64,000 bases of DNA from Bettongia penicillata ogilbyi. Its lineage: Eukaryota > Chordata > Mammalia > Diprotodontia > Potoroidae. Location of the stretch: NCBI GenBank assembly GCA_023548195.1, contig JAJHZJ010000694.1:3316501-3380500 (forward strand). Reading direction: 5' to 3'. This document shows, one piece after another, positions 42,656 through 53,360 of this stretch. The stretch's first letter is position 1; every line of letters begins with the position of its first letter. The notes below the pieces were generated by a model. That model saw nothing but the letters and a program-made list of their open reading frames with translations. It had not been told where the DNA came from and did no database searches. Made by a program: the position numbers and the translations under genes.

Positions 42656-43024
42656 TCTGTAAGATGATGGCATTATACTAGCTGGCCTCTTACTTTTCTT
42701 CCAGCTCTAAATATATAATCCTATATTGACCATGTCTGACAGTGTATGCAACATTCCACATATGTAGTGGCACCTGCCTCTCCCCACCCCCAAATTCTCT
42801 GTGCAGGAGGCAAGGATCTGCATGATTTATCATCGTTCCTTTGGAGCCATGGCTTCATGGTTCTCTGGATCCATTTAATTCTTGAAGATACAAATCCTGC
42901 CTTTTTTCCTTCCTTATTCTCCTATTTCCTAATGGCAATCACCACTCAGAGTAGACTATGTAGTATGCAAGTGTTGCCAGTTGTTTGTGCTAGGATGTTT
43001 TGCTAGAATATCTTCCCCTGCAGA
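42656..43024. other. Unassigned sequence
   Basis: A MIR-like scrap at 42657-42715 ('gcctcttacttttcttccag', 'ctctaaatatataatcc'). No gene. Confidence 0.4.
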
Positions 43025-43165
43025 CAAGGTAGATGGCACAGTGGATAGAGCACTGGGCCTGGAGTCAGGAAGACCTGAGTTCAAATCCAGCCTCAACCTG
43101 GGTAAATCACTTAACCTCTGTTTACTTCAGTTTCCTCCTCCATAAAATGGGCATATCAGGATTAT
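43025..43165 (+). mobile_element. tRNA-derived marsupial SINE (MON1-like), truncated
   Basis: 'gtagatggcacagtggatag', 'gcctggagtcaggaagacct', 'gagttcaaatccagcctcaa', 'ggtaaatcacttaacctct', 'tttcctcctccataaaatgg'. Head well preserved, so a fairly young copy. Confidence 0.88.
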
Positions 43166-43625
43166 GGAGATGTTGATTAATTCTAGTCACTTTGAAAGCA
43201 ATGCAGAACAAAAGCGATGCCTTTCATTCAAATGCCCTGTGCTCATAAAAGCGCTGCTGAATCTCAGGGTTGCTTTGCAATGTCTATTTTTACATCTGGA
43301 ATTGGAACAATCTGCAAAAACAACTGAAAACACTAGCATGATGTATGAACTACCCTTACAAAAAGAGAGAGAAGGATCAAAAATTAAGCATCTCATGGTC
43401 TACTTTGGGTGGCAACTGTTGTTGTTAGAATTTCGCAGATTAAAATATCTGCATTGAAATCCTAACAAGTGTCATCATTTAAGCTGCCACAGGGTCTAAT
43501 TATTATGCATTGCTTGCACATAACATAAATAGTTGTAACCTTTCTGCAAGGAGCAAAGTCAGGAAATGTTAATCCACAAGGATGGCAGCCCTTAATACAG
43601 TACCAACCCTAACTTTGAGGCTTGT
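43166..43625. promoter_or_regulatory. Candidate conserved noncoding element
   Basis: Repeat-free. Homeodomain/POU-type cluster TAATTATTATGCAT at 43497-43510, GATTAATTC at about 43175-43183, 'cctttcattcaaatgccctg' near 43220. A 97-codon frame (43164-43457) overlaps but shows no domain and lacks splice framing. Enhancer-like texture; conservation untested. Confidence 0.5.
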
Positions 43626-43779
43626 TCTGGTGTGCTTGGTTTAAAAAAAAACGCAGAATGAGAAGGAGAAAAAGAAAGCCAAACCCCAAACCCCTAAATC
43701 CTCTCACTCCAGCAGCATTGCCTCTAGTATGCTGTGTGTGCATTAGTAAAATTGATCTCCAGGAGAGTTCTTCAAAATG

Positions 43780-44010
43780 ATTATTTAACGGTCTCATTCA
43801 GGGCTTGTGCAGAGGGAGAGAAGTCAACGGGACCAAAATTTAAGGAAGCTGGAAATGCTAAAGCTCATTAAGGTTACTAGGCTTCAGAAAAACAAGCCCC
43901 CGACTGTACCTTGGTGGAAGTCTAATGCACATTACACCTTGAAAGCAGGTCCTTTGAGCATGAGTGCTTGGCACAAATTACATTAAAAACTACTCATTTG
44001 GAGGGAATGT
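43780..44010. promoter_or_regulatory. Candidate conserved noncoding element, second block
   Basis: Repeat-free, with 'ctcattaaggttactaggct', 'gcacaaattacattaaaaac' and retained CpGs ('taacggtctc', 'gtcaacgggacc', 'cccccgactgtacc'). Separated by a lower-quality purine-rich gap from 43166-43625. Confidence 0.42.
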
Positions 44011-44599
44011 GATTTTTATGTATTCATTTCAATTCATTCTTCCCTGATTCCTTTGGGCAATGATACAATTCAGTCTGATTTTCTGGTGGGGAACTTTCAG
44101 TCTTCCAATTTCAACTTTTAAAAAAATCACAATATTACCTCTTCCCCCTTGTGTCCTTTTGTCCCTTACCCTATATCTTCCCTCCAACCCCTTCCTCCTC
44201 CAAAAAAAAAAAAAAAAAACACTGGCTAAGATAGAATTTCTCTCAGATGCAGGAACTCTAGCTTTCTGCCACTGTTTATACAGAGCCATAGACATAGTAA
44301 ATTCCCACCCATCCTAAATGTTACTGCAGGTGGTTCTGGGTAGGGAAACCTGAGGGCAGAAGTAGGAGCCCCTCTACTCCAAGAGAACCTAGAAATCAGC
44401 ATGCACTGATTTGTAATAGGCTGAGGTCTTGCACTTAGGAACCCATTTTAGGATAATAATGCCAGCTTCAGATAAACAGAGGCTGCCTTTACCTGAGTGG
44501 TCACTTTTCTTGGCATCCATATTAATTCCTCATTCTTTAATTTCTTGTTCATATCACTTGCCAAGACTTGATTCCACCTGGTTTACATATCTTTCATTT
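44011..44599. other. Unassigned sequence with poly(A)
   Basis: An A-run of about 18 at 44202-44219 might mark an old retroposon end, but no element is recognised upstream. No gene. Confidence 0.35.
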
Positions 44600-45422
44600 A
44601 TCCCCCATTCTCCATGTATGGCTACTAACCTTAAGACTATCATCACTTCTTACCTGGACTGTTTTAGTAATCTTCTAGTTGGGGCTTCCAGTCTTTCCTT
44701 TCTTTAACTCATCCTTGACACAGCCAATAAATGAACATTACTGAAACAATGGTCTTTTGATCTCCTGCTTGGAAATCTTCTGGGACTCCTCATTCCTTTA
44801 TGACAATATGGGAACCTTAAATCTGGCATATCAGAGGATCTTACATTTTGATATCATATAATCTTACTCCCTCATTTTATATTGGAGGAAACTGAGGGCC
44901 ACAGAAGCTAAGTGATTTACCCATCCTCGTACAGGTAGTAAGTAGCAGGGCTAGTGTTTGAGTGCCTGTCTTCTGATTCCAAAATTAACAACCTTTTACT
45001 TCATCCCCTATTTGGCTCCTGCCTTCCTTCCCAGATTTTGTAATACTCCCTTTCCCACTCTCTTCTGTTTTAGCCAAATGAGCCTTTTGACTGTTTCTTA
45101 CACTTGATATTTGATCTCTCATCTTTAGGCCTTTGCACTGACTGTCCTCTATGCCTGGAACATATTGCCTCCTAATTTCTGCCTTTTTAGAATCCTGAGA
45201 TTCTTAGCTCAGATGTCTCCGTCTCTGTGAAGACTTTCTTGATCCCACTAGTAGTTAGTGCTGCCTTCCCCTCAAATGATCTTTTATTTATTTAATAACT
45301 TATTTAATAGAGTAAGATTTTTGAAGTCAGAAATTGTCTTCCATTTTTGTCTTTGGATTTCCATGGGCACAATGCCTTGCCCAGGTTAGGGGCTTAACAA
45401 ATATTGGTTAAATTGAATTGAA
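44600..45422 (+). mobile_element. L2 LINE fragment interrupted by a MIR
   Basis: 'cttacctggactgttttagt', 'gatctcctgcttggaaatct', then after the insert 'ggcctttgcactgactgtcc', 'atgcctggaacatattgcct', 'ctcagatgtctccgtctctg', tail 'ttgtcttccatttttgtctt', 'aacaaatattggttaaattg'. MIR inserted at about 44855-45010. Confidence 0.8.
44855..45010 (-). mobile_element. MIR-family SINE nested in L2
   Basis: On plus: 'attggaggaaactgagggcc', 'gctaagtgatttacccatcc', 'gtaagtagcagggctagtgt', 'gtgcctgtcttctgattcca'. Confidence 0.75.
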
Positions 45423-45544
45423 TTGGTGGTGGGTTATTGTGTCATACCTCTCAATTCACCCCTTCGGTACATAATTTTACCATGAATTAGGCATATTAAT
45501 AGTTTGATCAAAAACAGAATTGGAAAATATTTTGGGCTGGGCCT

Positions 45545-45865
45545 GTTTTGGTAGTTTAGATTCTATATTGGAACAAAATGAGACATTTGTAGGTCATTTA
45601 TAGGAGATTTACTTTGCCATAGCAAAAGTAGGATATTTGATAAGGGTTGTCTTTGAGGATCCCTTGAAGTGATTCAATGGAAGAAAGCCCCCTTTGCCTC
45701 AGTTGTTCATCGTGCTCCACTAGATATCTTAGAAGTCCTGGAGCTACTGGTGGATCCTTTGTACTCAGGCCTTGAGGAAGAAATGCCAACAGCTCCCTTA
45801 GTCAATTAAGTCTCAAGGACAGTCTCTATACCTTTTCAGAAAAAAATAGCCTACCCTGCATGAGG
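45545..45865. repeat. Dispersed repeat family Y, copy 2
   Basis: Ordered similarity to 9340-9675 (see there). On the minus strand 45789-45598 is open for 63 codons, but the frame is not shared with copy 1, so it is probably chance. Confidence 0.5.
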
Positions 45866-45872
45866 GTATAGG

Positions 45873-45968
45873 GCAGGAGTAGGGAACCTGCAGCCTCAAA
45901 GCCTTATGTGGTCCCTAAGTCCTCAAGTGCAACCATATGTAGCCTCAAGTTTGCAGGTTCCCCATCTC
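45873..45968. mobile_element. hAT-type MITE, internally deleted
   Basis: Left arm 'caggagtagggaacctgcag' and right arm 'tttgcaggttccccatctct' are inverse copies. 'ttatgtggtccctaagtcc' matches 'acatgtggccctctaaatc' of the 29441-29642 element. About half that length. Confidence 0.75.
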
Positions 45969-46144
45969 TGGGTTAGAATGTTGCTCTTAGAAGGCAATTT
46001 AGAGGTAACCTAATCTCATCTTCCATATAATTCAGAATTCCTTTCTGTAAAAACTGTTAAAAAAAAAAAAAGATACTCATCCAGTCTACTCTGAGATAGC
46101 ACTAGTAAGGGCAGGGGTAGGTCGTGGGGTGGGTGGGAGAGCCA

Positions 46145-46335
46145 GGGATTCTGGAGCCAGTTCTAATCCAATGAGAAGCATATTGTTCAATTTTACGCGT
46201 GAGCATTTACAACTTGGAACTCAGAAAACTGCACATCAGGGCCGAGTTTATTGTTTGTTGAATGCTTAGATTTTAAAAAGTGATACAGAAAATGATGATA
46301 ATGCAGAGTAAACTTAAAAGTGTATCTTGCTCCAG
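46145..46335 (+). repeat. Dispersed repeat family X, copy 3
   Basis: 'ttcaattttacgcgtgagca', 'tttacaacttggaactcag', 'cacatcagggccgagtttat', 'gatgataatgcagagtaaac', 'ttaaaagtgtatcttg'. Same order and orientation as copies at 2985 and 26998. Confidence 0.6.
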
Positions 46336-46379
46336 AAGAAGGGGATACGCATATGTCGAGGGAACCAGTGGAGGTGTGA

Positions 46380-46975
46380 AGGATAGGGTTCAGGGCAGAG
46401 GGCTAGCTACTTAAAGAGAATAATAGAATATGAGAGATCTCGACAGGAAAACTCCCTTTAATTCACTAAACGTTGATTTTTATCTGGTTAAACCTGGGCG
46501 TAAGTAGCTGTGTAGTGTCATCGCCTCAGACCTTCGAAGGAAACATTGAGGTCCTGTGCAGGAGGCAGGGAGCATTCTCTAGAATCATGGGTCATGGTGG
46601 TTACCAGACATCTGAGGTGGTTTTTGCAGAAGCTTTTCTCAGTCTTATAGAAGTAATGTGATCACCAGGTCTTTTAGCAGCTGACTGGGAATGCATTTTC
46701 TCTCCAGCTGTCAGCAAACCCAGTGTTGACGGCAGGAGGGCCTGGTTAGGCCATTGTGTCAGAGGAGCATCCAAAACCCTGAACTCGTCGTGCCTTTCTT
46801 TTTATTCCTTTCATCTGAACAACATTTTTGTGCAAGGATTTAAACAAATAAAAAATTCATCTCACACAACTATAGTTTATCCTAATGTTACGCTTTTCGT
46901 TAGGACCCCAAGTGGCCTGAGGGACAGAAAAGAATTATCTTTTTTTAATTATCAAGCTTTCTGTTTTCTCCCACC
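46380..46975. promoter_or_regulatory. Candidate conserved noncoding element
   Basis: About 600 bp without transposons. Retained CpGs ('gatctcgacagg', 'cctgggcgtaag', 'cttcgaagg', 'gttgacggcagg', 'actcgtcgtgcc', 'cttttcgttagg'). No credible frame: the short frame 46473-46661 has no splice framing. Regulatory or unrecognised transcribed function possible. Confidence 0.42.
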
Positions 46976-47009
46976 CCTCTCTGACCCTACTAAAAAAAAA
47001 AGAAAATCT

Positions 47010-47255
47010 TGTAACAAATAATACTAATAGAAATAGCTTATGTGTGCCAGGAATTGTGCTAAGTGCTTCACAATGATTTTCTTGTTTGGTCCTCACAGTA
47101 ACCCTTGGGAGGCAGGTGCTATTATTATTTCCACTTTACAGATGAGTACAGTGGGGTAGACAGAGGTTAAGTGACTTGCCCAGGATCATACATCTAATAC
47201 GTGTCTGTGGTTAGATTTGAACTTAGGTTTTCCTGACTTTAGGTCCAACACGATC
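47010..47255 (-). mobile_element. MIR-family SINE, near full length
   Basis: On plus: 'gtgtgccaggaattgtgcta', 'ccacagtaaccctt'-like segment, 'tttccactttacagatgagt', 'ggttaagtgacttgcccagg', 'tagatttgaacttaggtttt'. Good antisense order. Confidence 0.85.
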
Positions 47256-47785
47256 AAGCAAAGCAAATTCCGCTACTGAGCTTGTTCAAAAATGTGTTTT
47301 GCTCTTCCTGGCAGGAGGTGGATAGCTTTCTTCATCATCAGCTTGGTAGATCATTGTATCAGTCAGAGACCTTAAGTCTTTCAAAGTTGTTTATGTTTGC
47401 AATGTTAGTGTGATAACATAAATTATCCTACTGGTTCTGGTCACTTTGTGGTGCATCAATTCAAACAGGTTTTCCTAGGTTTTTCTAAAACTGTACCTTT
47501 CATCATATAGTAGCATTCCATTCTATTCCTACTCCATAATTTGTTCAGCTACTTCCCAAATGATATATCACCTTAGAACTAAGGGACTTTCTGCAAGCAT
47601 AATCAGATAATCTGTCTATGAAAGCTATAGTCTTTACAATAGGATTTACTGTACAAAAGTAAGTCTTTACAGTAGAATTAGATTAAATTTTTTTTAAAAG
47701 GGACCTTCTATCACATAGTCAGGGGACTGAAAATTTAATCACAGCCTTACAACTAACTGGCTATGTAGTAATAGCCAGATCTCAT
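47256..47785. other. Unassigned sequence
   Basis: Bases 47430-47560 ('accttcatcatatagtag'-like wording, 'ttcctactccataatttgtt', 'cagctacttcccaaatgata') may be LINE 3' debris. No gene. Confidence 0.3.
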
Positions 47786-47840
47786 TGTCATCATCATCGT
47801 CATCATCTTCAGCTTCTTTATCTTCATCATCCTCATGGTC
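47786..47840. repeat. (TCATCA)n-like simple repeat
   Basis: Imperfect TCA-rich run (tcatcatcatcgtcatcatc). It encodes the Ser-rich start of a spurious frame at 47785-48240. Confidence 0.85.
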
Positions 47841-47989
47841 ACAATCACTCAACAAACACCCCTTGGCTGTACCAGCAATGTGTCAGTCACTATTCCAGCT
47901 TCCAATACTGTCCACAGTTTCACTTATTCTCTTTGGCTTACTGGTTGAGATGAGAGAGGTGGAATATTCCTTCCTCTCTTCCACATCCA

Positions 47990-49725
47990 AGTCCCCCCTT
48001 TACCTCTGTGACTCAGTAGTCTCTCTTCTTTTGAGGTTCATGGTGTTCATATCTACCACCCAAACAAAATCCAGTCTGCCTCCAGGATTTGTAGGCAATG
48101 TTCATAAAAATTTGCCAACTGTTGCCAGACACCTAGGTCATACTCCTTCCTTCCTCGATGAGTCTGACGCTTGGATTGCAATTTTTTCTCTCCTCTCCAT
48201 CTCCTACCTTCATACAAGGGGATTTCAACATACATACTGATTCTCCCTTAAATATCCTAACCACTCATTCTTCAATCTACTCATTTTCCATGATCCACTC
48301 CTTCATCCTACTTCATCCATATGCAAAGATGGTCATACCTTTGGTCTATACATCACCCACAAATGTACCACCTCTATGTTCAATAATTCTGAAATTCCCT
48401 TATCCAACCTTCCTTCCTTCCCCCTACCTTCCTTTCCATAACTCCTTTTCATTCGCTTTGTGACCCCTCAATTTCCTCCCATGTTATCTCCCCAGCACTA
48501 GCCAATCTTTCCTCTTTTCTATATCTTGACTCCTTGGTGAATCAATTCAGCTTCTCAGTGTCTTCCTTCTTTGAATCTCTAGACCTCTCATCATTTTGTT
48601 GATTATGCCCTGCCACGCCTGAGCCTTGTGCTACTTCCACCATTTGCTGCTTTTGTTGAATGAAGGTGGAGAAAAAACACACAATTGTTCTGACTGGGTC
48701 CACTACAGATTTATGTTATGCAATTTCAGTTGGGCCCTCACTACTAGTAGGCAATCCTGTTATACCTCTCTTATCAATTTACTGTCCCACTCTACACAGA
48801 AACTCTTCCAAACCTTCTCATACCTCTCAGCATCCCCCCCACTCTCTCAGTTAAGAACCTTGTCTCATATTTTACAGAAAAAATTAAGGCCATTTGCCAT
48901 TACCTCCTTCTCCTCCTCTCTTCCTTATCTTTCAGCTGCCTCCTGCTGTTATCTCTTCCTTCTTCCTTACTCAACATGATGAAATGTCCTTACTCCTTCC
49001 TCTCTACCTGTCCAAGTGATCCCATCCCATCCTGTCTCCTCCAACAGATTACTCCCTGTTATCCTCACTCACTTATTTTAAGTCTTTCCCTCTGTACTGA
49101 TTCATTTTCTGCTGCCTACAAACTTGCTTTTGTCTCCTCCCTCCTGAAAAAAATCCTGACTTTCCTTTTATCTTTCTAGATTTCTTCTTCCCTTTGTAGC
49201 TGAACTTCTAGAAAAGGCTATCTATAATAGCTTCTTCTACTTCCTTTCCTCTCACTCTTAACCCCTTGTTATCATTCCAACAGAAGTGCTCTCTCCAAAG
49301 TTACTAATGACCCCATTTGCCAAATCCAATGACCTTTCCTCTATTCTCATTACTAGATCACTCTCTCCTCCTTTTTATCTAGGCTTTTGAGATACCACTT
49401 TCTCCTGACTTTCCTTCTACCTGAATGAGTGCTCCTTCTCTCTCTCCTTTGCTGGATCCTCTTCTAGATTACTTCTTTAAATCATATATGTCCCTCAGAG
49501 TTTTGTTTGGGCCCTCTTCTCCCTCTATAGTACTTTACTTGGTGATCTTGTCAACTCCCATGCCATCTCTATGCTGATGACTCTCAAATCTACTGTCCTG
49601 CCTCAACTTCTCTGCTGACCTCTAACTTCATATTTCCAACTGCTTTGCATTCATCTTGAACCGGATTTCTTGTAGACATCTTAAATTCAATATGTCTAAA
49701 ACAGAACTTATTATCCTTTTCCCTA
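47990..49725 (+). mobile_element. L2 LINE, endonuclease to RT region
   Basis: The frame at 48158-48463 includes a phase that reads GDFNIHTDSPLNILTT, the L2 endonuclease GDFN motif, near 48219-48270. Farther on: 'catcctgtctcctccaacag' (49028), 'ctttactggtgatcttgtca'-like RT wording, 'atgctgatgactctcaaatc' (49570, catalytic YADD reading L-M-T), 'caatatgtctaaaacagaac' (49690). Truncated at 49725 where a MIR begins. Many frameshifts. Confidence 0.85.
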
Positions 49726-49892
49726 TAAGGTATGTATTATAATTACCCCCATTTCACAGTTGAAACTGAGGCAAATAGAAATTCAGTGACTTGTCCAGGG
49801 TTACACACCTAGTGAGTTGCTGAGGCTGTATTTGAACTCTGGTTTTCTTTCTTCCAGATTCTGTCTACTGAATCACCAGCTGCCTCAGCCAC
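49725..49892 (-). mobile_element. MIR-family SINE, antisense
   Basis: 'acccccatttcacagttgaa', 'aattcagtgacttgtccagg', 'gttacacacctagtgagttg', 'gtatttgaactctggttttc', 'ctactgaatcaccagctgcc'. Follows the L2 copy directly. Confidence 0.85.
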
Positions 49893-50064
49893 TGGCTGAG
49901 GGGATTGGGATAGACCCCATCTAGAAGGAGGCACTAGATACTAGATACAACTACTACTAATGTTTATTTAGCACTTTAATTTTCATAAAGCACCTTACTT
50001 ATAAGGAGGGGTAGCGGTGGCTACACCCTTTGGAGATTCATGTGCTCTGGTCCCCTGTTAATGG

Positions 50065-50097
<33 letters not shown>

Positions 50098-50389
50098 CAC
50101 ACAATTAGGAGCTTCTGGTTGGTTCCTTGGTCTTCACGATGCAAGGTACTGGACTGACTTAGTAGTGTGTAGCACATAGTAAATGCTTAATGAATGTTTA
50201 TTGACTGTGTCAGAGAGTATTGGCCAGTGACCTTACTGCTGCCCCTTTTCCATCATGGTGGACCAAGGAAACATCCAGAGGCCCATGGCTGTGCATATAT
50301 GTTAACAGGGAGCCAAGATGTGGTATATCTGTTTCTGTAAGTGCCCCAAATGTGCACTTGGCCCAATCACCCCTGTTGCTTGTTATGTA
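49893..50389. other. Unassigned sequence with (TG)n and an old-repeat tail
   Basis: Bases 50160-50210 are 'gtgtgtagcacatagtaaat' and 'gcttaatgaatgtttattga', an L2/MIR-type tail. No gene. Confidence 0.4.
50065..50100. repeat. (TG)n microsatellite
   Basis: About 15 TG units followed by 'tatacacacac', which could fold back on the TG run. Confidence 0.9.
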
Positions 50390-50535
50390 GTAGAAGTGTT
50401 ATTATCCCATTTTATAGATGAGTAGACTGAGGATCAGAGAAATAAAATGACTTGCTTTAAGTCACACAGCTAGTGTTAGAACAAGGACTTGAACTTGAAC
50501 TCAGGAATTCTGAGTACAGACCCAGAGTTCTGTCC
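50390..50535 (-). mobile_element. MIR-family SINE, antisense
   Basis: 'ttatcccattttatagatga', 'aaaatgacttgctttaagtc', 'acacagctagtgttagaaca', 'gaacttgaactcaggaatt'. A plus-oriented MIR 3' piece follows at 50560-50640 ('ggccttggtttccttaaatg', 'gatcccttctgactctaag'). Confidence 0.8.
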
Positions 50536-50639
50536 TCACATACTTCTGCTCTTCTATGGGCCTTGGTTTCCTTAAATGAAGACATTGGACATAATTGCCT
50601 CTGAGATCCCTTCTGACTCTAAGATTCTCTAATCATTCC

Positions 50640-51289
50640 AGGGTACCCACTTGCAAATTTGTCTTCCCCTAAAAGACTAAAAAAGTTAAAAAAAAATTAA
50701 AAATAGTTATTTCCTTTCACTGACCAGGTTGTCTTCATTTTTGCCTCTCTGGAGCTACTTTATAACATCTTCCTTCACTTGAGGACCTATCCTTGAGGTG
50801 ATCCCTGCTGTCAACTCCCCTAGGGTCCTGCCTCATGTTCCCTGCATTGCTAGCAAGTGTGATTAATGTTTTTGTTTCTCCAACATGAGAGTCACTGCAC
50901 ATAAAATAAGATTTTAGATTATAAGGGACTATGTACTAAGCTGTTAGGAGCATTCGACCCACTCTGGGAAAATCCTTCTTTGAGAATAATACTGATCTTT
51001 GATCCTAATGATGCAAGTAGCACAAAATAGAAATCTGTTGGAGGAAGCTTTTTCAATGGTGATGAGGAGATGCATTTCCAAATAACCTTGACTGAGAGCT
51101 AGACTTTTTGCTGGCCCATTTTGGTCTGTGTCAGAATCATCTGGAAACCAGTTTCCTAAAATGCAATGAATATTCTTGGGGACATGTGCCTTCTTTTGCT
51201 AAATGACTTCACATTCAGGAAAATTTTTCTGTCCATAGACATTTGAGCTGGTTGTATGCAAAATTTTACAGCTTAGAGGGAAAATATGA
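50640..51289. other. Unassigned sequence
   Basis: No gene. Bases 50980-51280 are repeat-free and AT-rich, with no strong motif clustering. Confidence 0.35.
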
Positions 51290-51500
51290 TTTAGTGGAAT
51301 GAATAGTGAACATGGCACTAGTAGAGCCTTGGGCACCTGCCTTGGGTCTGGCATAGTAGCTTCTGGGATAATGGAGATGTTATGCCATTGCTCTGATCTT
51401 TGGATTCTTCTTCTGTAAAGAGGAGTCGTAATAGCACCACTTACATCATAGGGTCATTGCAAGGATAGCACTTTGTAGATGCTGAAGTGCAAAGAGGAGG
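51290..51500 (+). mobile_element. MIR-family SINE
   Basis: 'gatttagtggaatgaatagt', 'gattcttcttctgtaaagag', 'cttacatcatagggtcattg', 'ctttgtagatgctgaagtg'. Degraded plus copy. Confidence 0.65.
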
Positions 51501-51594
51501 AGTTAGGATGATGATTTATTGTTTTTATTATTATCATTGAATTATTTTTCTCTCAATACCAGACCTTTAGGCATGGGCAGAGAATACTACTTCA

Positions 51595-51680
51595 TTTCAT
51601 ATACATACACACATACATACATACATATATATATAATATATATGTGTGTGTGCATATACACACATATGTATATGGTTTCT
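51595..51680. repeat. Compound (CATA)n/(TA)n/(TG)n microsatellite
   Basis: Alternating purine-pyrimidine with partial dyad symmetry ('acacatacatacatacatat', then 'atatatgtgtgtgtgcatat'). Confidence 0.9.
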
Positions 51681-51689
51681 TTAAAATGT

Positions 51690-51930
51690 AGTGTGGTGTA
51701 GTGACTAGAAGGCTATCATTACAATAATGAAGACATGTGTTTGAGTTCTGCTTCCGACATAATAGCTGTGTGACGTTGGACGAACCCTTTAACTTCTCAG
51801 TGTCCCAGGTAACTCTCTATGATTGTAAGTTACACACTGGATGGGAATCGGGGGGGATGGGGAAGGCAATTACTTATCAGAGAACTCCCTTCACTAATGA
51901 AATCACAGGTCTAGACCACTCTGCCTCCCC
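51690..51930 (+). mobile_element. SINE (MIR-like head, marsupial tail)
   Basis: 'gtgtagtgactagaaggct', 'gtgtttgagttctgcttccg', 'tagctgtgtgacgttggac', then 'agaactcccttcactaatga' and 'aatcacaggtctagac', a tail type seen in marsupial SINEs. Confidence 0.65.
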
Positions 51931-52574
51931 AGATCTCTAGATTATGCATTTAGTAGGAAGTCATTAAAGTAAATAGGAGGGACTTACAGATTTCTGAAAG
52001 GAGAAGCCCTCTGAGTATGTGTTCTCACATATACTGTACTTATAACTGTGATCAAAAAAACCCCTCATTTTTAGGACACTGAAATACTTAAGAAGCACAT
52101 TTCCCCATAGCCATAGAAGGTACTCAGGGCAAACATTGCTTGGTACCCATGGTAGCTCAGAGAGGTCAAGTAGTTTGCCAAAAGTCAAAAGCAAGTACTT
52201 GAGAGGGGAATGGAAACCAGGTCTCTTTATTCTATGGGCTCTCATACTCCTGAAGAGGAACACAAGTAGATGAATATTCTTCTAAATCTATGGAGTTTAA
52301 GGTCAGCCCTTTCAAAGGGATGTTTGAAAGAATTGTGCATTTTCTTCTTGCATCCCAGATGATCTAAACCATAGATTTAAAACCATTTGTTCCATTTCAT
52401 AAAACTGTTTCTGTGTTTACCGAGAATTTTAGAACACTTTCCTTTCATTTCTTTCCTATTCATTCTGCCCTGCATCTTTATCTATTAACATATAAAAGGC
52501 GATCCTAGAAAGAATCTCAACTCAGCTGTTTCCCGTGTCTGCTGAGCATAGTATTCAGGGCAGTGGAGGATTCT
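51931..52574. other. Unassigned sequence
   Basis: Bases 52080-52250 may be a weak antisense MIR ('cagagaggtcaagtagtttg', 'gaatggaaaccaggtctctt'). The minus frame 52263-51964 has no recognised domain. Confidence 0.35.
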
Positions 52575-52800
52575 GGTTCAAGTTTTTGTTCAGTTGTGTC
52601 CAATTCTTTGTGATCCCCATGGACCGTAGCAAACCAGACCATTCTATCCTCTGCCATCTCTCTAATTTGTACAGGTTCACGTTTGTTGTTTCCATGACAC
52701 CATCTAACCATCTCATCCTCTGCCATCCTCATTTCATTTTGCCTTCAATCTTTCCCAACATCATTTTCCATTGAGTCTTATCCAAGGTCTGATTTGAACT
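52575..52800. mobile_element. RTE/BovB-like LINE-derived fragment
   Basis: 'cagttgtgtccaattctttg', 'tgatccccatggaccgtagc', 'ctaaccatctcatcctctgc', 'ttttgccttcaatctttccc'. This wording matches the BovB/RTE-type sequence shared by ruminants, squamates and marsupials. Strand of the parent LINE not resolved here. Ends 'gatttgaactcaggaagaag'. Confidence 0.6.
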
Positions 52801-53334
52801 CAGGAAGAAGACTTGAGTAAGACAGGGCAATCAGGGACTATGGGATGGTATTGCCCCTTTTTGTCGATGTGTTTTCATAGTTAAAAAACTGTCGGCAACA
52901 ACCAAAATTATGGAATCTCCTTTCCCAGTTATACACTCATCTCTCTGGGAATGGTTAGGTGATGGAGACAGAAAGATTCTGACCTTCTATCCATTCCCCT
53001 TGTCTAGGATTCTCTAGTCAGTGGTGATGCCCCTGTGGCTTATATGGGGAATGCCCTTTAGTATTGCTCTGACACCAGCTAGCTATGTAGGGCCATTGGC
53101 AAACTGCCTAATTCTGACCTCTCCATGACTTGAGATGGAGTTTGTGACTCTTTTGTACCCTGTTCCCCTTTTGTAGTCCATACCCCTCCCCTGAATTTGC
53201 GTTTGTGACCCTTTTAACATTCTAAGAGAGAATTTATTTGCTTGCAAATGTCAGGATATCATTATATATATGAAGATGCATCATAATTGATGGTAATGGT
53301 AAGAAACAGACTTGGAAGACTCATAACTGGATGC
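52801..53334. other. Unassigned sequence
   Basis: No gene or named repeat. Bases 53040-53230 have 'gctctgacaccagctagcta' and 'gtttgtgaccctttt', the latter perhaps DNA-transposon debris. Confidence 0.3.
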
Positions 53335-53360
53335 TACTATAGTATCCAAATACTATAGTA
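53335..53360. repeat. Perfect 11-bp palindromic arms, 4-nt loop
   Basis: TACTATAGTAT (53335-53345), CCAA, ATACTATAGTA (53350-53360). Followed by another partial TATAGTA unit. No known element attached. Confidence 0.9.

Noticed and set aside
47785..48240. 151-codon Ser-rich ORF
   Set aside because: Starts in a TCA simple repeat and continues into L2 endonuclease sequence. Not a host gene.
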